In this document: in pieces, positions 60,174 through 64,000 of the stretch | Numbering within the stretch: the first letter of the stretch is position 1 | Layout of the letters: each line of letters starts with the position of its first letter | Source of the DNA: Deltaproteobacteria bacterium | GTDB lineage: Bacteria > SAR324 > NAC60-12 | Reading direction: 5' to 3' | Length of the DNA stretch: 64,000 nt | NCBI GenBank assembly: GCA_002685535.1 | Contig: NYXK01000046.1 | Location: forward strand, 1-64,000 | The notes under the pieces: model-generated | What the model saw: the letters and a program-made list of their open reading frames with translations, nothing else | Told to the model about the DNA's origin: nothing | The model's database searches: none | Position numbers and translations under genes: made by a program

Positions 60174-61347
60174 ATGTCTTTGGTCATGGAGAACTCGAAA
60201 GATCTATTGTTCCCCCCGGGTAGTCTCATCCTCGTGACAGGTGCTAACGGATCAGTCGGTAAGCTCCCCATTCAAATTTTGAAGCTCACAAAATCACACA
60301 ACACTTGTTAACAGTCTTATGCAGCATCTAATATTATCACTGAAGCGCTCGCATCAGGATTCCGCATCCGCGGTACCGTCAGGTCCGAGTCCTCCATCCC
60401 GTATCTAGCCAGCCTGTACTCCTCTCCCCATTACTCCACGGTCGTCGTGCCAGATTTTACCGTCCCCGGCGCGTTCGATAACGCCCTTCAACATGTCTCC
60501 GCTATCATTCACACGGCAACAAAACTTCCAGGCCCTACAGATCCGGCAGATATCGTTCCCGAGACTATCGCCTCCATGCGCAACCTTCTCGTCTCAGCCG
60601 CCCAGCAGCCAAGCATCAAGCGTGTAGTCTACACAGGCACGATCCCTATCGTGTTCAAGCCCGATCAACATTACACTCAAGATCGTACAACATGGGCCGA
60701 TGATGCTGTTGCTGCGAGTGAAGCGCCACCACCATATGGCCCAGACAGAATCTTTGTGAATTACAAGGCTGCCAAAGACGGCGCTGAGAAAGCTATGTTT
60801 GAGTTTGTAGAGAGGGAGAAGCCTAACTTTACAGTGAACAGTGTCTTGCCAACATGTATTTTTGGGAGGATAATCGGGACGCCCAGTGAGACGGGGTTGA
60901 TGCCGAAGCAGCTTTTGAAGGGAGAGTGGCCGGCTTCTGCAGGCTATGGTCGTAGGTTACCCACGTAGCTTCCTTTTATTCTTTACACTTCACGTACTTC
61001 CCTTGGTCTAGAACTCAAATGAAGCGAGTAGATCCTGACGAATAATAGAATGGTTCGTCAACATGACAGACGCAGCTCGTCTGCACCTCGCAGCAGCATT
61101 CGACGCCACGATTACCAACGAGCGATTCATCGCTGCTGGGGGGCCTTTCAGTTGGAATGGACTCATTGATATCATCCAGAAGCTCGCTCCAGATGCCCAC
61201 GTGGCTGCGCATCAGGAGAGCCCAAGTTTCGATATTGGAGCTAATGATAACCAGCCTGGTGCGGATGCTTTGAGGAAGTGGTTCAACCAGAAAGGCTGGA
61301 CTGGGCTTGAGGAGACTATGGTCCAGAATTTGGCGGGTGAATTGTAG
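60174..61347 (+). CDS. Gre2-like NAD(P)H-dependent reductase (extended SDR), 335 aa
   Basis: Exons 60174-60258, 60325-60948 and 61049-61347 join in phase to 335 residues. It is an extended SDR of the dihydroflavonol-4-reductase / methylglyoxal reductase type, reducing aldehydes or ketones in the cytosol. Seen: GSLILVTGANGSVASNIITE (GxxGxxA loop), GTVRSESS (Arg after beta-2 suggests NADPH), HVSAIIHTATKLPG, KRVVYTGTIPIVF (catalytic Thr/Ser region), VNYKAAKDGAEKAM (catalytic Tyr-Lys), VNSVLPTCIFG, then EWFVNMTDAARLHLAAAF and KWFNQKGWTGLEETM at the end. Length is typical. Intron 2 is 100 bases with a weak gtcgta donor. An upstream Met in MSLVMENS is used as start; Met-5 is an alternative. The neighbours (pump, NmrA-like) suggest detoxification or a small pathway. 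Confidence 0.92.
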
Positions 61348-61808
61348 GTTTCTAGATTGCTTGGTAGCTAGCGGAAAGTGATGAGATCAATGCTTCAGTG
61401 TTTCAGACTCTGATACGTTGTGTATCATGTGTACCGTCTATTTCCACGGCTCTTCCAGCGCGAGCTGGCTTTGTTGTCAGTGTCAGCGACTTATTAGTAA
61501 ACATGACTAGTGTCAGATCAACCGAATGCATGGGAATGATGAGAGCTACCGAGATACACGCCTGGATACCCCATTTTGGCTGGTCAGTGTGAGCGAGCGG
61601 CACTGCTTTTGTTCAAATGGATGCAAATGAGTCATTTCTCAAGATTACTCGCAACAAGACTATCTGATCTTTTGTTCCTATCACGCCTATCTCGGTACAT
61701 ATATGGATCTCTTTACCCGACTCATTCTTGGCAAACCTGAAAAGAACTCTTGGTCTTCGGTGGATCCCGGACTTCTTCCACTAGCCTCAACTGGATCAAT
61801 CAAATATC
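61348..61808. other. 3' flanks of convergent genes
   Basis: No gene recognised between the reductase stop and the NmrA-like gene stop. Confidence 0.55.
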
Positions 61809-63023
61809 TCACTTCTGAGCGCCAAAAACCGACGACCAGTCTTCACTCTTGATCCATTCCTCTACCGTTGTCAAATTGAGTTTCTGGTCAAGCTATTACC
61901 AATCAGTACACGCCCTCTGGAAATGAAAACCAGGATCAACTCACTTGCGCTGGTGTCAACACCTCAGGATCTCCGCCAGAAATGCTAAATTCCTCGATGA
62001 ACTTGAACGAGTCCCCGATCTCCTCTTTCAATGCTGGTGGAGTGCCCTCGAAGAACTTATCGTATGAGACTTGCTCGTACGAAACCTTGACGCCATGAAC
62101 CTTGCCCCAGATCTCCATGAATCGCGGCATCGTCATGGTCTGGGCGTCTGGTTAGCCTGCGTTCTGTGTCCGTCCACATATTGTCATGTTGGATTACAAC
62201 GAATAGGAATCCGTATTTCGATGTTGTAGAATGGAAGCCATCGACATACCTCTGAGAAGCCTGACAAAACCGTCCCAACCGGTAAGTCCACCAAGGCCTT
62301 GACGAACTCCCCTGTATCCTGCTCCGTAACCACAAACGGCCATTGCACATCCGCAGCAGTCGGTCTCCTCATCACATAACTTCTATCCTGTAATTTCTGT
62401 GGCGCCATCGGAGGGAAAGTCTTCCAATTCGACACATAGTGCCCCATCTGAAGCTCACTCATCCTCTTCGCAAGCTCGGGATACTTCTCCCAAATGACGC
62501 GAATCACTTCCGCCTTGCAGTCAAAATGGTACACAGTCTTGTACTTCCCACCACTCCATTTCGTAGCATCAGCGAGCGAGGAGTATATGAATCGCTCGAG
62601 GGTGTTAATGACTGTTGGAGAGGCAGCGACCTCAGCTATGTTGAGACCTTGTTCGATTTCTCGGTCGTGGCCATAGATTTTTGGGTCCCGACCTGATGTG
62701 ATTTCTGGTGATCCAATGGCACTGAAGAAGTGAGTGAAGAAATCTGTGTTTGCGAAGATAGTGTGTGCGCCTTCGAAGGCTGGGAGAAGCGAGGCTTTGT
62801 CGTCGAGGTCGCCTTTGACAATTTCGACGCCAAGGGTGGAGAGGGCTTGGGAGGCCGCACTTGATGGGTTGCGTGAGATGCCGCGGACAACCCAGCCGGG
62901 GAGGTTGAGGAACGTTTTTGCTACTGATGAGCCCTGAGATGAATTAATGCGCTGACTTCTTGAGGGCATTGCTGGAATTACCTGGGCGCCTGTCACGCCT
63001 ATCACTACGATGAGCTTTGACAT
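61809..63023 (-). CDS. NmrA-like NAD(P)-binding protein, 334 aa
   Basis: Exons 63023-62982, 62933-62250, 62139-61945 and 61892-61809 join in phase to 334 residues. MSKLIVVIGVTGAQGSSVAK is the Rossmann GxxGxxG start, WVVRGISRNP carries the basic NADP-binding turn, and GVEIVKGDLDDKASLLPAFE and GAHTIFANTDFF are family signatures. Then RFIYSSLADATKWSGGKYKT, HFDCKAEVIRVI, QWPFVVTEQDTGEFVKALV, TMTMPRFMEIWGKVHGVKVS and EEWIKSEDWSSVF. NmrA itself is a redox-sensing repressor in nitrogen metabolism that lacks enzyme activity; relatives include isoflavone-reductase-like enzymes, and many fungal ones are of unknown role. No YxxxK is seen at the usual site, though HFDCKAE occupies it. Intron 3 is 110 bases. 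Convergent with the reductase. Confidence 0.9.
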
Positions 63024-64000
63024 GATTATGATATCGTTGGCTGGTTGTTAGATGTTGAGAAGACTAGATATCGCTGCTCCAGACATTAAGCTGACTTCGC
63101 CCATACTGATATATCCTCAACCATCGCAGCGGTGTGTATTGACGGACATCTTCGTTGTCCAGGTATGTCTCCGGAAAGTCTCCGACATCTGGGGCACAAA
63201 TGTTCGATACTCCACAGTCTTCCAGCATCACCACCAAGATCAAATGGAGTCGGGAAGACAATCACGCCTTTATTACAAAGCTTCTCCAGTTTCGAGATAT
63301 CTAGTAGTCTCAAACACCTGATCTCACATATTTGTAAGCCGACACACAACGAAGTGGGGTAATTTGACCTGGCACTGTACGTACTGGCTGTCAACAGCCA
63401 ATCAGTCCAGAGGATGAGGCCAGTAGAAAGCATACGTCAGAGCAATATCCGTCTCTCCAAAACCCCAAAAACCGGAGTCCGAAAGCTCAACGCTGGTTTC
63501 ACTACGAACTCGCTCGAGATGTTGAAAAGGGGGCTTCGCTTAATAATTGGTTTAGCGCCAAGGCTGTTAACGCCGAAGATGGCTTGGGAGGAGAAACATC
63601 GTCACAAGCCTCAGGTGGTGGTATCTTGCAACTTGGTATCCGTATCAGTGAATTTCGTGGAGCGGTTCTATAACTTTGGCAGAAGACCTGGGTTCCGAGA
63701 AAATAATCTAGAAGTTGGGGCCCGCAGTACTACCGCTATATCTGGTCTGAGGCACAGAATGTCTTAGTAATGGTCGGAGGCTTGTCAGAACATTTTTTCA
63801 AGAACCTATGGAGATCAATTATGGAAAGCATAGACTTTTGATTGGATGTGGCTATGTTTTCTGGCACGAAGGTGTCGTGCAATATTTCAGGCACTTGATA
63901 ACAAATTTTGAGATGACAACACTGTTGGGAAGGATACCGATTCGACATGCTCCTTATGACAGATGCTGCTTCGATTGACTTACTGATAACACCCCTGGGA
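63024..64000. other. Right edge, no gene recognised
   Basis: Promoter of the NmrA-like gene at the left end; beyond it only short frames on both strands without motif. Confidence 0.45.

Overview
The window looks like chromosomal DNA from a filamentous ascomycete (Pezizomycotina). The genes are split by short GT-AG introns, mostly 47-110 bases. Strands are mixed with no operons, and 5' leaders are pyrimidine- and CA-rich. The families are typical of such fungi: Zn2Cys6 regulators, a LaeA-like methyltransferase, MFS drug pumps, NmrA-like proteins, small secreted proteins and a Rab4-type GTPase. I cannot place it below that level. Every gene model was assembled by hand from splice consensus and reading-frame continuity. 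Coordinates are therefore predictions, but most models close perfectly in phase across all exons.

Left third (1-29 kb). A partial gene runs off the left edge. It is followed by a three-exon secreted protein (1086-1952) and two neighbouring decayed Zn2Cys6 regulators (3186-4276 and 5468-7044), the second with three in-frame stops. Next come a single-exon secreted protein (8450-8815), an intron-rich conserved gene with one in-frame TAG (9256-10641) and a LaeA-like methyltransferase (14751-15885). A long gene-poor stretch (about 16-24 kb) holds pyrimidine-rich strands and microsatellites but no recognisable gene, then two orphan ORFs. A large acidic protein of unknown role ends this part (26902 to about 29.27 kb).

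Middle (30-52 kb). A short-chain dehydrogenase (SDR) lacking its catalytic Tyr/Lys (30301-31229) lies near a catalytically intact HSD10-like SDR (33254-34555). A Rab4-like GTPase is divergent from the latter. Two unknown conserved-looking genes follow. Then comes a stretch of five genes: a membrane-anchored methyltransferase, an arrestin-like protein, an MFSD5-type molybdate-anion transporter with a GC-AG intron, a second membrane-anchored methyltransferase, and a D-2-hydroxyacid dehydrogenase.

Right part (52-64 kb). A double-stranded-RNA-binding-like gene and a repeat-containing RG-tailed gene are both broken (frameshifts at C and G runs, one TGA). An 80-residue secreted protein with six cysteines follows. 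The end holds a DHA1-type MFS pump, a divergent Gre2-like NAD(P)H reductase and a convergent NmrA-like protein, a grouping that would fit detoxification or a small metabolite pathway. There is no polyketide synthase, peptide synthetase or terpene synthase in the window. The recurring theme is gene decay: five separate loci carry stops or frameshifts inside otherwise recognisable coding sequence.
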